Assembly: GCF_001488575.1 (NCBI RefSeq)
Contig: NZ_LN831305.1
Span: 1 to 64,000, forward strand
Source: Halobacterium hubeiense
GTDB taxonomy: Archaea; Halobacteriota; Halobacteria; Halobacteriales; Halobacteriaceae
DNA length: 64,000 nucleotides
Direction: 5' to 3'
Positions 24,713-34,101 of the stretch are shown here, in pieces. Within the stretch, counting starts at the first letter, position 1. Every line of letters starts with the position of its first letter. The notes below the pieces were generated by a model, which searched no databases, was not told the DNA's origin, and was given only the letters and a program-made list of their open reading frames with translations. A program made the translations under genes and the position numbers.

Positions 24713-27496
24713 ATGACTGATACACTTCCGTTCGATGCCGTCCGCGAGCTCGACGTCGACGGGACGACGTACAAGATGGCCGATCTTCGAGCACTCGAAG
24801 AGCAGGGGCTCTGTGACCTCGACACGCTCCCTGTGAGCATCCGTATTCTGCTTGAGTCGGTGCTCCGGAACGCCGACGGCGAAACTGTTACTGCAGCGGA
24901 TGTCAAGAATGCTGCTGGCTGGAAGCCAGACGTACCGGACGCAGAGGTTCCGTTCTCTCCATCACGAGTCGTCCTGCAAGATCTCACCGGTGTACCCGCA
25001 GTCGTCGACCTGGCGGCCCTTCGATCCGAGGTCGACCGCAAAGACCGAGATCCCACCCTGGTCGAACCGGAGATTCCTATTGATCTCGTGATCGACCACA
25101 GCGTCCAGGTCGACTACTTCGACTCCGAGGACGCCTACGAGAAGAACGTCGAACTGGAGTACGAGCGAAACGCCGAACGGTATCGCGCGATCAAGTGGGC
25201 GCAGAACGCCTTCGAGAACTTCAACGTCGTCCCGCCGGGGACCGGTATCGTCCACCAGGTGAATCTCGAACATCTGGGTCGGGTCGTCCACGCCCGCGAG
25301 CAAGACGGCGAGAACTGGCTCCTGCCGGACACGCTCGTCGGCACGGACAGCCACACCCCGATGATCGGTGGCATCGGTGTGGTCGGTTGGGGCGTCGGCG
25401 GCATCGAAGCGGAAGCGGCGATGCTCGGTCAACCGGTCACGATGAAACTCCCCGAGGTCGTCGGCGTCCGTCTCGAAGGCGAATTACCCGAGGGCGCGAC
25501 GGCTACGGATCTCGTGCTCCACATCACCGAACGACTCCGCGAGGTCGGCGTCGTCGACCGGTTCGTGGAGTTCTTCGGTCCCGGTGTGGAGAATCTCACA
25601 GTCCCCGACCGGGCCACGATCGCCAATATGGCGCCCGAACAGGGCTCGACGATCAGTATGTTCCCGGTCGACGAGCAGACGCTCGAGTATCTCGAACTCA
25701 CCGGGCGTGATCCCGACCACGTCGACCTCGTTCGCGAGTACCTCGAAGCCCAAGGGCTGTTCGGGGAACAGGAACCAGAATATACTGAGGTCGTCGAGTT
25801 CGACCTCTCGACAGTCGAACCGAGTCTGGCCGGACACAAGCGGCCACAGGACCGGATTCCGATGGGGGACGTGAAACAGAGCTTCCGGGGACTTCTCCAC
25901 GGGGAGTTCGAGGACGACCTCGATGATGTCGACGAGGACGCCTTGCAGCGGTGGCTCGGTGAGGGTGGTGCAGCTGATGCGGAGACCGACGGTGGCGTTC
26001 AGGTCGAACCCGAATCGGAACTGCACCCGTTAACCAAACGTGTCGAGGTCGACCTCGACGGTGAGACGGTCGAAATCGGACACGGAGACGTCCTCGTCAG
26101 CGCCATCACGAGCTGTACGAACACGTCGAACCCGTCGGTGATGATCGCTGCTGGACTGCTCGCCCAGAACGCCGTCGAGAAAGGCCTAGACGTCCCGCCG
26201 TACGTCAAGACGAGTCTCGCACCGGGTAGCCGTGTCGTCACGCAGTATCTCGAAGAATCGGGGCTGCTTCCGTATCTCGAAGAGCTCGGGTACGCCGTCG
26301 TCGGCTACGGCTGTACCACCTGTATCGGTAACGCTGGGCCGCTTCCCGATCCCATCGAGCAGGCAATCGACGACCACGACCTCTGGACGACGAGCGTTCT
26401 CTCCGGGAACCGGAACTTCGAGGCGCGTATCCACCCGAAGATCCGCGCGAACTACCTCGCGAGCCCGCCGCTCGTCGTCGCCTACGGGCTCGCAGGGCGG
26501 ATGGACATCGATCTCGAACACGAGCCGCTGGGCACTGACGATGAGGGTAACCCAGTCTATCTGGCGGACATCTGGCCGGACGCAGCGGACGTGCAGGCCG
26601 CAATCCACGAGAACGTCTCTCCGGAGATGTTCGAGGAGAAGTACGCCTCCGTGTTCGAGGGCGATGAGCGATGGGCTGCTCTCGACGCGCCCACGGGTGA
26701 CGTCTACGAGTGGGATGAGGACTCGACATACATCCGTGAACCGCCGTTCTTCAAGGACTTCCCGGTAGAGAAACCCGGCGTCGCCGATATCGAGGACGCA
26801 CGCTGTCTACTGACGCTCGGCGATACCGTTACGACCGACCACATCAGTCCAGCCGGCCCGTTCGGTCCCGACCTCCCCGCAGGTCAGTGGCTGCTCGATC
26901 ACGGTGTCGAGCCACACGAGTTCAACACCTACGGCGCACGTCGGGGCAATCACGAGGTGATGATGCGGGGGACGTTCGCCAACGTCCGAATCGAGAACGA
27001 GATGCTCGACGACGTCGAGGGTGGCTACACGATCCACCACCCGACCGACGAACAAACCACGGTGTTCGAAGCCAGTCGCCGCTATCGGGACGAGGGGATA
27101 CCGCTCGTCGTGATGGCTGGCGAGGAGTTCGGAACTGGGTCTAGCCGGGACTGGGCGGCGAAAGGAACGGACCTGCTCGGTGTCCGCGCAACCATCGCCG
27201 AGAGTTACGAGCGCATCTACCGCGACAACCTCGTCGGCATGGGTGTGCTTCCCCTGCAGTTCGATGATGGCGACTCGTGGGAATCTCTCGGTCTGGATGG
27301 GTCGGAGGTCTTCACGATCCACGGCCTCGATGACGGGCTCGACGTGATGGACGAACTGACCGTTATCGCCGAGCGTGCGGACGGGTCGACTGTCGAGTTC
27401 CCGGTCACAGCACAGGTCGGCACGCCGGCCGCCGTAACCTATATCGAACACGGCGGAATCCTCCACTACGTCCTCAGACGCCTCCTCAGACAGTAA
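24713..27496 (+). CDS. acn: Aconitate hydratase
   Basis: A 927-aa iron-sulfur enzyme converting citrate to isocitrate in the tricarboxylic acid cycle. The [4Fe-4S] ligands are in SAITSCTNTSNPSVMIAAG and VVGYGCTTCIGNAGPL (one plus two Cys). The swivelling C-terminal domain shows TDHISPAGPFGPD and GEEFGTGSSRDWAAKGT. Length is usual for the AcnA/IRP1 type. The start MTDTLPFD at 24713 is chosen for its clean N terminus. It is the one central-metabolism gene inside the copper cluster. Exposed Fe-S clusters of dehydratases are known copper targets, so location next to copper genes may be meaningful. Confidence 0.97.
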   Translation: MTDTLPFDAVRELDVDGTTYKMADLRALEEQGLCDLDTLPVSIRILLESVLRNADGETVTAADVKNAAGWKPDVPDAEVPFSPSRVVLQDLTGVPAVVDLAALRSEVDRKDRDPTLVEPEIPIDLVIDHSVQVDYFDSEDAYEKNVELEYERNAERYRAIKWAQNAFENFNVVPPGTGIVHQVNLEHLGRVVHAREQDGENWLLPDTLVGTDSHTPMIGGIGVVGWGVGGIEAEAAMLGQPVTMKLPEVVGVRLEGELPEGATATDLVLHITERLREVGVVDRFVEFFGPGVENLTVPDRATIANMAPEQGSTISMFPVDEQTLEYLELTGRDPDHVDLVREYLEAQGLFGEQEPEYTEVVEFDLSTVEPSLAGHKRPQDRIPMGDVKQSFRGLLHGEFEDDLDDVDEDALQRWLGEGGAADAETDGGVQVEPESELHPLTKRVEVDLDGETVEIGHGDVLVSAITSCTNTSNPSVMIAAGLLAQNAVEKGLDVPPYVKTSLAPGSRVVTQYLEESGLLPYLEELGYAVVGYGCTTCIGNAGPLPDPIEQAIDDHDLWTTSVLSGNRNFEARIHPKIRANYLASPPLVVAYGLAGRMDIDLEHEPLGTDDEGNPVYLADIWPDAADVQAAIHENVSPEMFEEKYASVFEGDERWAALDAPTGDVYEWDEDSTYIREPPFFKDFPVEKPGVADIEDARCLLTLGDTVTTDHISPAGPFGPDLPAGQWLLDHGVEPHEFNTYGARRGNHEVMMRGTFANVRIENEMLDDVEGGYTIHHPTDEQTTVFEASRRYRDEGIPLVVMAGEEFGTGSSRDWAAKGTDLLGVRATIAESYERIYRDNLVGMGVLPLQFDDGDSWESLGLDGSEVFTIHGLDDGLDVMDELTVIAERADGSTVEFPVTAQVGTPAAVTYIEHGGILHYVLRRLLRQ

Positions 27497-27507
27497 CACC
27501 AACGCGG

Positions 27508-27906
27508 TCAGAAACGATCGTCGTCGGACACCAGGCGGGCGCGACGGTGATCAAACTCCTCGTCGTCGATTTCGCCACGAGCGTACCGTTCTTGGAGAAC
27601 AGCGAGTGCGCTGTCATCAGTATGGCCGTCCGTAGGGGACCGCGTTGTCAGCCAGTAAACGGCGTAGACTGGGAGGGCGATCAGAAGTGCCATCCACAGG
27701 AGCCCGAACAGTATCATCCCCCAGCCCCAGCCACCCCAGCCGGCCATATGGCCGCCGTTCCACATACTGTCGTGCCACCCCCACATCATTGCATCCGGGA
27801 CGGTCGCGTGCGTTAGAACCATCCCGGCGACGACGGCCAGAGTCAGTGCCCCAACGACGATGAATCCCAGAGAACGAATCCCGCGTGCTTGAATTGGATT
27901 TTGCAT
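27508..27906 (-). CDS. Membrane protein with Trp/Met/Gly/His-rich loop and SHOCT domain
   Basis: A 132-aa protein. Two membrane helices (about 11-32 and 60-85) flank a loop rich in Trp, Met, Gly and His (MMWGWHDSMWNGGHMAGWGG). The C-terminal SHOCT domain reads LAVLQERYARGEIDDEEFDH. It shares the layout of the proteins at 10502 and 11371. It lies just downstream of a DoxX gene on the same strand and converges with aconitase. The loop residues suggest copper contact outside the membrane; no function is established. Confidence 0.82.
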   Translation of the reverse strand: MQNPIQARGIRSLGFIVVGALTLAVVAGMVLTHATVPDAMMWGWHDSMWNGGHMAGWGGWGWGMILFGLLWMALLIALPVYAVYWLTTRSPTDGHTDDSALAVLQERYARGEIDDEEFDHRRARLVSDDDRF

Positions 27907-27934
27907 TGTTGTACTCCCAAAGGTCTCGGCGTGG

Positions 27935-28495
27935 TTAGCCGAGGATGTATTCGAGGGCGGGATAGCGCTCGACGAGCGTCTCGCCGCCGACGTCGTAGTT
28001 CTCGATGTACTGGTCGAGGCCCAGGATGCGGCCCGCGGCGAACGCGGCGACCGCGAGGAACACGAGCATGTACGCGAAGTCACCGTTGATGAACCCGTGA
28101 CCCATGTCCCAGTTCCCGAAGTAGAACATGAGCATCATCAGCGCGCCGAAGAACGCCGCGAGGCGGACGAACGCGCCGACGAGGAGGCCGAGGCCGATGA
28201 ACAGCTCGCCGTACGGCACGGCGACGTTCGCGAACTCGACAAACCACGGCGTCGAACCCATCCACGCGAACAGGCCCGCCAGCGGGTTGCCGTTCGTCGC
28301 CGCAACGTTCGAGAGGTAGCCGCCGGCCGCGAACTCGCCGGTGATCTTCGTGAACCCGGAGTACGCGAACGCGTAGCCCATCATGAGACGGAGCGCCAGC
28401 ACGAACCACGCGCTGAGGCTGTGGACTTTCCCGCCGACGGTCAGGCCGCCGACTCTGCTCTCAAGCTGGTTCATGCCGGAGTCGAGTGTGGACAT
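27935..28495 (-). CDS. DoxX family membrane protein
   Basis: A 186-aa DoxX-type protein with four helices. LALRLMMGYAFAYSGFTKIT marks helix 1, EFANVAVPYGELFIGLGLLVG the middle (here given in short as VAVPYGELFIGLGLLVG), and GALMMLMFYFGNWDMGHGFI the third helix. The C terminus has a soluble tail, GGETLVERYPALEYILG. It is 28 bases upstream of the SHOCT gene. Paralog of the protein at 17721, with a longer N and C terminus. Likely in membrane redox protection; inferred from the family. Confidence 0.9.
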   Translation of the reverse strand: MSTLDSGMNQLESRVGGLTVGGKVHSLSAWFVLALRLMMGYAFAYSGFTKITGEFAAGGYLSNVAATNGNPLAGLFAWMGSTPWFVEFANVAVPYGELFIGLGLLVGAFVRLAAFFGALMMLMFYFGNWDMGHGFINGDFAYMLVFLAVAAFAAGRILGLDQYIENYDVGGETLVERYPALEYILG

Positions 28496-28609
28496 AATTA
28501 TTGCACCTTCAACTATCAGTAGGCGGGTAGAGACGATATAATAGCGAGCCGGCGTTCTGAGTCAGAAAACCGGCGGGCTATATTACCCTCCTGTAGCGAG
28601 TACGGACGT

Positions 28610-28960
28610 GTGACTGAGGAGGCCGACCCGTCGGACATCTTCGCCACACTCGACGACGAGTACGCCCGCAACATCCTCGTGGCGACGAAGACCGACCGAC
28701 TCTCCGCGAAGGAGCTCAGCGAGGAATGCGATATGTCACGCCCGACCGTCTCGCGGCGTGTCACCCGCCTCGTCGAGCAGGGCCTCCTCGAGGAGTACAC
28801 GCACGTCGACCCCGGCGGACGGCACTACAGCGAGTACGAGGCGCGACTCGAGCGTGTCGAAGTACTCCTCCAAGCAGAGGGCTTCGACGTGCAGATCGAT
28901 GTTCGGCCGGACCCCGCCGACCGGATTACGTCCATCTTCGAGGAAATGCGGGGAGACTGA
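28610..28960 (+). CDS. Winged-helix regulator (ArsR-like)
   Basis: A 116-aa regulator with GTG start. The winged helix covers about 8-75: DIFATLDDEYARNILVATKT, SAKELSEECDMSRPTVSRRV, TRLVEQGLLEEYTHVDPGG. A short C-terminal region (VQIDVRPDPADRITSIFEEM) resembles that of the regulator at 60397. It is followed after three bases by a small membrane protein. The same pair occurs at 60397/60771. It may control the divergent DoxX gene or its partner; inferred. Confidence 0.85.
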   Translation: MTEEADPSDIFATLDDEYARNILVATKTDRLSAKELSEECDMSRPTVSRRVTRLVEQGLLEEYTHVDPGGRHYSEYEARLERVEVLLQAEGFDVQIDVRPDPADRITSIFEEMRGD

Positions 28961-28963
28961 CTC

Positions 28964-29239
28964 ATGGAACACACGTTATTCGTCATCGGCAAGCTGTTCA
29001 CGACCGCCCTGGCGCTGGTGATCGCCTACCAGGCCTATCGCGGATACCAACGGCATCACACGCAGTTACTCCTGTACGTCGCGGCTGGCTTCGCGCTGGT
29101 CGGGCTCGGCGGCCTCCTCGAGGGCGTGCTCTTCGAACTCCTCCAAGTGTCGATTTTCGAAGCAGGATTCGTCGCAGCACTCGTCACCGCCGCCGGGATG
29201 CTGTCGATTCTCTACGCCCTGTATGCCCCGAACCCCTGA
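28964..29239 (+). CDS. Small three-helix membrane protein (DUF7521-like)
   Basis: A 91-aa membrane protein with three helices. It starts LFVIGKLFTTALALVIAYQA and has AYRGYQRHHTQLLLY, GFALVGLGGLLEGVLFEL and ILYALYAPNP. It matches the protein at 60771 in layout (K at the end of the first segment, AYRxY, GF, ILYSLY). I assign it tentatively to the haloarchaeal DUF7521 group. It always follows a winged-helix gene here, suggesting a sensor/regulator pair in which the membrane protein provides the signal. Confidence 0.75.
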   Translation: MEHTLFVIGKLFTTALALVIAYQAYRGYQRHHTQLLLYVAAGFALVGLGGLLEGVLFELLQVSIFEAGFVAALVTAAGMLSILYALYAPNP

Positions 29240-29376
29240 GGATTCGGGACGTTCATTCGAGAAGCGGCCTCTGGGCGTTGTTCCTCATTCGAAGTCGCTA
29301 TTGTTCGGATTCCCCTTATTCTCACCAGTGTAGGGTCGCAGCGGGAATTATGTCCGTACCGGTCGTACAGTATCGT

Positions 29377-29772
29377 ATGATTCGAACACTCGTGGGTGTC
29401 CTTGGCGCTCTCTCAGCGCTGTTCCCGGACAAAATCGTCAGTCTCTTCGAGAAACTTGCGATTGCGAATCGAAGCGGGGGAACAGTGAGAGGGTGGGTCC
29501 GCCCAGCTATCCGGTCTGAGGGCGTTCTGATAGCTGCGATTTCCCTCCTCAATGGGCGAGCATACGCGTGGCTGATGAATCTTACCGGTGTGTTCGGCGC
29601 TATCGTCTTCCTGTTTCCCGATCTGTATCGAAGATTTGCCACCGCGTTCCTGTACGAGCGTCCGGAGTCGGTCGAATGGAACGAGCGATTCCGCTCGGGT
29701 ATTCGGGCTATCGGCGCACTATACGTCTTTTTAGCGGCGAAGACGTATCTGGAGCGCCACAACGGTACCTGA
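29377..29772 (+). CDS. Small membrane protein with internal repeat
   Basis: A 131-aa protein with about four helices. I do not recognise the family. The chain looks like two related halves: GVLGALSALFPDKIVSLFEK then a Trp and PAIRSEGVLIAAIS, against GVFGAIVFLFPDLYRRFATA then a Trp and FRSGIRAIGALYVFLA. An ATG nine codons earlier (29350) is an alternative start. It stands alone between the DUF7521-like gene and the CopZ-like gene. Confidence 0.6.
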   Translation: MIRTLVGVLGALSALFPDKIVSLFEKLAIANRSGGTVRGWVRPAIRSEGVLIAAISLLNGRAYAWLMNLTGVFGAIVFLFPDLYRRFATAFLYERPESVEWNERFRSGIRAIGALYVFLAAKTYLERHNGT

Positions 29773-29833
29773 GTCTTCCCGCATCGTCAGTTGCTGAATC
29801 TGAAATTTGGTTCGTTTCGGCTGCACGTATCAC

Positions 29834-29845
29834 TTGGAATCTAAA
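29834..29845 (+). promoter_or_regulatory. TTGGAATCTAAA site before CopZ-like/CopB genes
   Basis: TTGGAATCTAAA ends 72 bases before the chaperone start at 29918, nearly the same spacing as the copA site (74). Same element as at 23699 and 24389. Confidence 0.5.
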
Positions 29846-29917
29846 GTTTGACCCCCAAGAGACCAGTATAATCGAAGGGGAAATCCGCTAAAGAGAGGGA
29901 GCCGTATGTACCTCTGT

Positions 29918-30115
29918 ATGACGACGACCATCACCGTGGAAGGAATGTCGTGCGGTCACTGTGAGCAGACGGTCGAAGAGGCCCTCGAAGAGGTATCCGG
30001 CGTGACTGACGTGACCGTCGACAGGGAGAGCGAACAGGCGAGCGTCGATGGTGAGGCAAATGTCACAGCTCTCGTGGAGGCCGTCGAAGACGCCGGGTAC
30101 ACCGCTTACGCCTGA
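29918..30115 (+). CDS. CopZ-like copper chaperone (HMA domain)
   Basis: A 65-aa HMA protein, [20 protein letters not shown] with the CGHC copper site, then [20 protein letters not shown] and AGYTAYA. Start at 29918 is preferred; an in-frame ATG four codons earlier exists. It precedes the CopB-type ATPase by 131 bases on the same strand and probably shares its regulation. The CGHC and CEHC motifs of the two chaperones differ in one residue, as do their partner pumps (CPH and CPC). Confidence 0.9.
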   Translation: MTTTITVEGMSCGHCEQTVEEALEEVSGVTDVTVDRESEQASVDGEANVTALVEAVEDAGYTAYA

Positions 30116-30246
30116 GAATCGCGCGGACCACTCCGAGACAACGGCCAACCGTTGTCTTTGAAGCTTCGCTACGCTGGTCCTGCTGTACAGTTCAGTGGGG
30201 AAGATTCAGGGGGCCAGCGGATCCACCTCTACAGAGAATATGGGCT

Positions 30247-32529
30247 ATGGACGACCACAAAGATACAAATGAGAATCTCCCTGGAGGGGAACACCAGCAG
30301 GACGACAGCAGTCACCAGCACGAACACGGCGAGCAGGATGAATCGGACGCCGAGTCGGACGAGCAGCGGGTAGAACAGGACCTACTGGAAGAAGAGGCAC
30401 ACCCTGCTGCGGAGAGTGAGACAGTGCTCGACGAGCAGCACGAGCACGCTGGACACGAGGGCGAAGGACACGACCACGGTTCCCATGAGGGCCACGGTGA
30501 GGGGCATGGCGGGATGCACAAGGGCCACGAGCAGATGTTCCGCCGGCGCTTCTTCGTCTCGACGCTCCTGTCGATCCCAGTCCTGCTATACAGCGAAATG
30601 CTGCAGGAGTGGCTCGGGTTCTCCGTCCCCGCGTTCCCGGGCAGCGAGTGGATCAACCCCGTCTTCGCGGTCATCGTCTTCGCGTACGGTGGGATGCCGT
30701 TCCTCCAGATGGCGGTACCGGAGCTGAAAGATCGGTCGCCGGGGATGATGACGCTCATCTCGATGGCGATCACCGTCGCGTTCGTCTACAGCCTCGCGAG
30801 CGTGGTCTTCCCGACGCAGTCGGCGTTCTTCTGGGAGCTCGTCACGCTGATCGACATCATGCTGCTGGGCCACTGGATCGAGATGCGGTCGGTCCGGCGG
30901 GCCTCCAGCGCGCTCGACGAACTGGCGAAACTGATGCCAGACACCGCCGAGCGTATCACCGACGACGGGGAGACCGAAGAAGTTCCCGTCAGTGAGCTCT
31001 CGGAAGGCGATCTCGTGCTCGTCCGGCCGGGCGCGAGTGTCCCTGCTGACGGCACCGTCGAGGAGGGTGACTCCGACGTCAACGAGTCGATGATCACCGG
31101 CGAGTCCAAGCCCGTCTCGAAAGAGCCTGGCGACGAGGTCATCGGCGGCACCATCAACGGCGACGGCAGTCTCCGTGTTCGCGTCGGTGCGACGGGCGAG
31201 GAGACAACACTCGCGGGCATCATGCGCCTCGTCGAGGAAGCTCAACAGAGCAAGTCCAAGACGCAAGTGTTGGCCGACCGGGCGGCCGGCTGGCTGTTCT
31301 ACGTCGCGCTCGGGGCGGCAGTCGTGACCGCGATTGCGTGGACGGTCGCAGTCTCGTTCGACGCGACGGTCATCGAGCGAGTCGTGACGGTGCTCGTCAT
31401 CGCCTGCCCACACGCCCTCGGGCTCGCCATCCCGCTGGTCGTCGCGATCAACACCTCACTTGCAGCGCGCAACGGGATGCTCGTCCGCGACCGAATTGCG
31501 ATGGAGGACGCGCGGAACTTGGATGCCATCATCTTCGACAAGACAGGGACGCTTACTGAGGGTGAACACGGCGTCGTGGATATGGCGACCGTCGACGGCG
31601 TTGACGAGGACGACGCGCTCGGGCTGGCGGCAGCCGTCGAGAGTGACTCCGAACACATGATCGCCCGAGCGATCCGTGAGGCCGCCGACGAGCGAGATGT
31701 AACTACTCCTGACGCGACAGCCTTCGAGGCGATTAAAGGCAAGGGTGTCCGGGCGAATGTCGACGGAAACGAGGTGTACGTCGGTGGCCCGAACCTGTTG
31801 GCCCAACTCGATAGCGAAATTCCCGACCATCTCCAGCACTTCGCTGACGAGGCCGGTCAGAACGCCCAGACTGTGGTGTATCTCGTTCGTGACGGAGAGC
31901 TGATCGCCGCCTTCGCGATGGCCGACGTGATCCGCGAGGAGAGTTTCCGCGTCGTCGACGCGCTCCACGATCTGGGCATCGAGGTGGCGATGCTGACTGG
32001 GGACTCCCAGGACGTCGCCAACGCTGTCGCCGACGAACTGGGCATCGACACGGTGTTCGCGGAGGTCCTACCCCAAGACAAGGACGAGAAAGTCCAGGAA
32101 CTCCAGGACCAGGGCAAACTCGTGGGGATGGTCGGCGACGGCGTCAACGACGCGCCGGCGCTGACGCGAGCCGACGTCGGCATTGCGATCGGGAGTGGCA
32201 CCGACGTCGCGGTCCAGTCGGCCGACGTTATTCTCGTGCAGAACAACCCGATGGACGTCGTTCGGCTGGTGAAGCTCAGTAAGGCGAGCTACCGGAAGAT
32301 GCAGGAGAACATCGTCTGGGCCGCCGGCTACAACGTCTTCGCGATTCCGCTCGCAGCAGGCGTGTTGGCACCGATTGGGATTCTGCTGTCCCCCGCTGTG
32401 GGTGCGCTCTTGATGTCGTTGAGTACAGTCATCGTCGCGATCAACGCCCAGCTGCTCCGCCGCGTGGACCTGTCCATTCCCGAGCTTCCAGGCGGGACAC
32501 CAGCGACTGACGCACAACCTGCAGACTGA
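30247..32529 (+). CDS. copB: P1B-3-type ATPase CopB with His-rich N terminus and CPH motif
   Basis: Membrane pump of 760 aa. Residues 1-95 form a soluble His/Glu/Asp-rich tail (for example [20 protein letters not shown]) in place of an HMA domain. TGES is at 284-287, the metal motif is CPH at 387-389 ([16 protein letters not shown]), and DKTGT is at 431-435. The C-terminal part has [18 protein letters not shown] and [22 protein letters not shown] with a His tail is typical of CopB pumps that move Cu(II) or Cu(I) outward. The gene follows a CopZ-like chaperone. All motifs are intact. Confidence 0.95.
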   Translation: MDDHKDTNENLPGGEHQQDDSSHQHEHGEQDESDAESDEQRVEQDLLEEEAHPAAESETVLDEQHEHAGHEGEGHDHGSHEGHGEGHGGMHKGHEQMFRRRFFVSTLLSIPVLLYSEMLQEWLGFSVPAFPGSEWINPVFAVIVFAYGGMPFLQMAVPELKDRSPGMMTLISMAITVAFVYSLASVVFPTQSAFFWELVTLIDIMLLGHWIEMRSVRRASSALDELAKLMPDTAERITDDGETEEVPVSELSEGDLVLVRPGASVPADGTVEEGDSDVNESMITGESKPVSKEPGDEVIGGTINGDGSLRVRVGATGEETTLAGIMRLVEEAQQSKSKTQVLADRAAGWLFYVALGAAVVTAIAWTVAVSFDATVIERVVTVLVIACPHALGLAIPLVVAINTSLAARNGMLVRDRIAMEDARNLDAIIFDKTGTLTEGEHGVVDMATVDGVDEDDALGLAAAVESDSEHMIARAIREAADERDVTTPDATAFEAIKGKGVRANVDGNEVYVGGPNLLAQLDSEIPDHLQHFADEAGQNAQTVVYLVRDGELIAAFAMADVIREESFRVVDALHDLGIEVAMLTGDSQDVANAVADELGIDTVFAEVLPQDKDEKVQELQDQGKLVGMVGDGVNDAPALTRADVGIAIGSGTDVAVQSADVILVQNNPMDVVRLVKLSKASYRKMQENIVWAAGYNVFAIPLAAGVLAPIGILLSPAVGALLMSLSTVIVAINAQLLRRVDLSIPELPGGTPATDAQPAD

Positions 32530-32743
32530 AACGCTCCCGAACGCTTCGGAGCTTCTTTCAATTGAGTCCGGTTGGTGGACAGCAAATGGCGACACTGCGT
32601 AATTTCGGTGGGTATCGCTACGCGGTCACCGGTTCCACAGTTTTCCGAAGGGTGCATAGTTCGGTATACACAGACGCTCGTCTGATGGGCTACATTGCTG
32701 CGTCAGCACTAGGTTTATACCGCTTGACGGACTTCTTTCCAAT

Positions 32744-32848
32744 ATGAGCCTCGAAGAGACGGTTGACTACCTCGCCGAGGAACTCGACCTCGAGCGAAGT
32801 GAACACGTCCGTGAGGTTGGTCAGTCAGTCGCCGAGCTTCGCGACTGA
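32744..32848 (+). CDS. Possible 34-aa acidic peptide
   Basis: ATG at 32744 opens a 34-codon frame: MSLEETVDYLAEELDLERSE, then HVREVGQSVAELRD. It is acidic and helical with haloarchaeal codon use. Its TGA ends exactly one base before the end of the convergent Doc-like gene. It could be a real small protein, an antitoxin-like partner, or a fragment. No family recognised. Confidence 0.35.
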   Translation: MSLEETVDYLAEELDLERSEHVREVGQSVAELRD

Positions 32849-33736
32849 TCAGAACATTTCTCTGAAGTCCCGTTCGACGAGTCCGTCCTCCAGATAGGTG
32901 ATGAACTCGTGTTTCGTTGGCCCTTGCTGGTCGAGTAGATCGTCCCGTCCTGCACGTTGGAGGACTGCCTGCGCAAAGTCCGTACAGTGGGATTCATGCT
33001 GCTCAGCGTACTTCGAAAGGGCCTCTCGCCAGTGCATATCCAGCTCGAACTCGGCTAATCGAATTTGGATCCCGTCTTTCCGTTCGACGAGGTCGACGTC
33101 CAGCTCTTCGAGTTGCTTGAAACGGAGGTTGTTCCGGCGGACCGTGATGAGCCGCTTGGAATCCACGATGTAGGGATCGACCCACTCTCGCCAGGTATTG
33201 TCGTCGACATGCGTTCGTGGCATCCCAAAATCCGGGTCCACACTCTCAATACAGAACTGAAGCATCGCGATACCAGTTCGATGATTCGCATTCGGGAGGG
33301 AATGTCGGAGAATCAAATTCGACATCACCTCTCCAGCGACGGTCGGAAGTGGGGCTTCCCAAGATACGTGATTGAGGGCTTGCTGGATCTTTTGTGGTTC
33401 GAACTCCTTGTAGAGTCGGAACTCATCCTCATCTCGAACATCGACAGCAGCTTCGAGCAATTCCACTAACCGGAAGGCGACAACTTGCCCAGGACGGGGA
33501 AGGTCACGAATACGGTCGCTCAACCATTCCTGATCGAAGTTGATGTCTTGGGCTAATTCGACATCTGTATCGCCTTCGTAGAGCACATAGACCGGTGTTT
33601 CGAAGGAATACCCGATGAGCTTTGTCGACTCGTCGGATCGCTCCCGCTGAGAACGAATTTCTGCTACCGATGCCGAGCTATATTTGAGTGAGAAATTCTC
33701 GGCCTGTGGGTGGTGATAGAAAACGAGCCGAGCCAT
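32849..33736 (-). CDS. Doc/Fic-like protein (variant HxxxxANxRT motif)
   Basis: A 295-aa protein that I place in the Fic/Doc fold on one motif: HSLPNANHRTG at 145-155 aligns position by position with the Doc core (HxFxDANKRT) and the Fic core (HPFxxGNGR), keeping His145, Asn151 and Arg153. Fic enzymes transfer AMP and Doc transfers phosphate to target proteins such as EF-Tu. The chain is longer than Doc, with an N-terminal beta-rich part (LVFYHHPQAENFSLKYSSAS) and a C-terminal helical part ending in GLVERDFREMF. No Phd-type antitoxin gene is adjacent. Enzyme activity is not proven by the motif alone. Confidence 0.6.
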   Translation of the reverse strand: MARLVFYHHPQAENFSLKYSSASVAEIRSQRERSDESTKLIGYSFETPVYVLYEGDTDVELAQDINFDQEWLSDRIRDLPRPGQVVAFRLVELLEAAVDVRDEDEFRLYKEFEPQKIQQALNHVSWEAPLPTVAGEVMSNLILRHSLPNANHRTGIAMLQFCIESVDPDFGMPRTHVDDNTWREWVDPYIVDSKRLITVRRNNLRFKQLEELDVDLVERKDGIQIRLAEFELDMHWREALSKYAEQHESHCTDFAQAVLQRAGRDDLLDQQGPTKHEFITYLEDGLVERDFREMF

Positions 33737-33804
33737 CTCACTGTGTATTCGTGGAAAGTGGGTAAAGCAGTCCCGCTTTTATATTGAGTTCTACTTGCCT
33801 GGTT

Positions 33805-34101
33805 CTACGACGTCGTGGGTGCGTTCACGTCCTCTAAATATTGGCTTTCCCACTCACGTCGCGCCTTGATTTCCCGCACCCCGCGTTGTGTGACCGTGTA
33901 CACGTTCGTCCGTTTGTCGAGTTCACCCTTCTCGAGCAGTCCTTTCTCGACGAGATCGTCGAGATTCGGATAGAGCCGCCCATGATTGATCTCCTGTTCG
34001 TAGTAGTCGTCGAGTTCGGCCTTTACTGCGAGCCCGTGAGGTTCCTGGAGCCCGGCGATCACGTACAAGATGTCCCGCTGAAACCCAGTTAGATCGTGCA
34101 T
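33805..34101 (-). CDS. PadR-family transcriptional regulator
   Basis: A 98-aa PadR-type winged-helix protein: MHDLTGFQRDILYVIAGLQE, then HGLAVKAELDDYYEQEINHG, RLYPNLDDLVEKGLLEKG and the wing KRTNVYTVTQRG. The family is common in haloarchaea and represses adjacent genes in response to small molecules or stress. It is divergent from the CPW-motif ATPase at 34311. A TACTAGTA palindrome lies between them (34179-34186), a possible binding site. Confidence 0.92.
   Translation of the reverse strand: MHDLTGFQRDILYVIAGLQEPHGLAVKAELDDYYEQEINHGRLYPNLDDLVEKGLLEKGELDKRTNVYTVTQRGVREIKARREWESQYLEDVNAPTTS

Noticed and set aside
28726-29376. A 217-codon upstream extension of the small membrane protein at 29377
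   Set aside because: It overlaps two well-supported genes in another frame and is Arg-rich.
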